From Laspinema palackyanum D2a (GTDB lineage: Bacteria; Cyanobacteriota; Cyanobacteriia; Cyanobacteriales; Laspinemataceae), in contig JAMXFF010000024.1 in the NCBI GenBank assembly GCA_025370845.1, positions 1 to 54,396 on the forward strand: 54,396 nt of DNA, given 5' to 3'. The notes under the pieces were generated by a model that saw only the letters and a program-made list of their open reading frames with translations, did no database searches and was not told the DNA's origin. The position numbers and the translations under genes were made by a program. This document shows positions 54,248 through 54,396 of the stretch, piece after piece. Position 1 is the stretch's first letter, and each line of letters opens with the position of its first letter.

Positions 54248-54396
54248 GTTCGTAGTAACGACTTCAGTCGTTACCTCGTTACTTGGCGGACGCCAAGTAA
54301 CGCACCGATGTCCGGATCCTCCAGTCCCTTCACCGGCGCTTCAGCCCCTCATCGTGACTGTCCCGACTTCAGCAATGAAACGACTGAAGTCGTTAC
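54248..54396. repeat. Family-A palindromic element at the window end
   Basis: Begins GTTCGTAGTAACGACTTCAG and ends at the window edge with CGACTGAAGTCGTTAC. Internal hairpin CGTTACTTGGCGGACGCCAAG with its paired arm. It is preceded by a short GGGGAGGATGGGGAGG repeat (about 54213-54247). The last few bases of the element lie outside the window. Confidence 0.85.

Overview
The window is chromosomal DNA of a cyanobacterium, probably a large filamentous Oscillatoriales-type species. Pointers are the very dense HIP1 palindrome GCGATCGC, a cyanobacterial metallothionein, a BCD/PucC-family transporter, large PAS/GAF/GGDEF/EAL and kinase-AAA-GAF-phosphatase signalling proteins, a XisF-like recombinase and an initiator tRNA split by a group I intron. 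The genus assignment is inference only.

Layout. 1-9151: acetyl-CoA synthetase with an apparent CTG start, a repeat array, a ferredoxin, a DUF3326-type protein, a CPBP protease, purN, a Uma2 nuclease-like protein and a zinc-ribbon Ser/Thr kinase. 9240-16462: an alpha/beta hydrolase of RsbQ/KAI2 type overlapping a GAF-PAS-GGDEF-EAL protein, then small proteins, a XisF-like recombinase bracketed by 55-bp direct repeats, and a histidine kinase. 16767-24795: a two-ended membrane protein, a GT39 glycosyltransferase, surE and pheS, separated by palindromic repeats. 24971-32741: a carotenoid oxygenase and a 1747-residue kinase/AAA/GAF/PP2C protein lie between the intact pheS 3' end and a second, degenerate copy of that 3' end, which looks like an integrated island. 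32889-35270: a divergent pair of unrecognised proteins, one coiled-coil and one with hydrophobic helices plus a coiled coil. 35914-42568: HPII-type catalase and a GAF/PAS/GGDEF/EAL protein. 43783-48065: a PPOX flavoprotein, moaA, rpsD, a secreted Cys-repeat protein, an smtA-type metallothionein with a candidate SmtB operator, and the intron-containing tRNA-fMet. 48560-54213: a coupled pair of DUF697-type GTPases, a BCD/PucC transporter and an inositol-monophosphatase-family enzyme.

Most genes are single units separated by repeat-rich spacers. Likely functional pairs are the hydrolase with the c-di-GMP enzyme, the two GTPases, and possibly the divergent pair at 32889-35270. Repeats are a dominant theme: nested palindromic elements with GTTCGTAGTAACGACTTCAG ends recur at least ten times with interchangeable internal hairpins. 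A second palindromic family occurs twice, heptanucleotide repeats run into purN, and a 75/80-bp array follows acs. No CRISPR array and no transposase were found.
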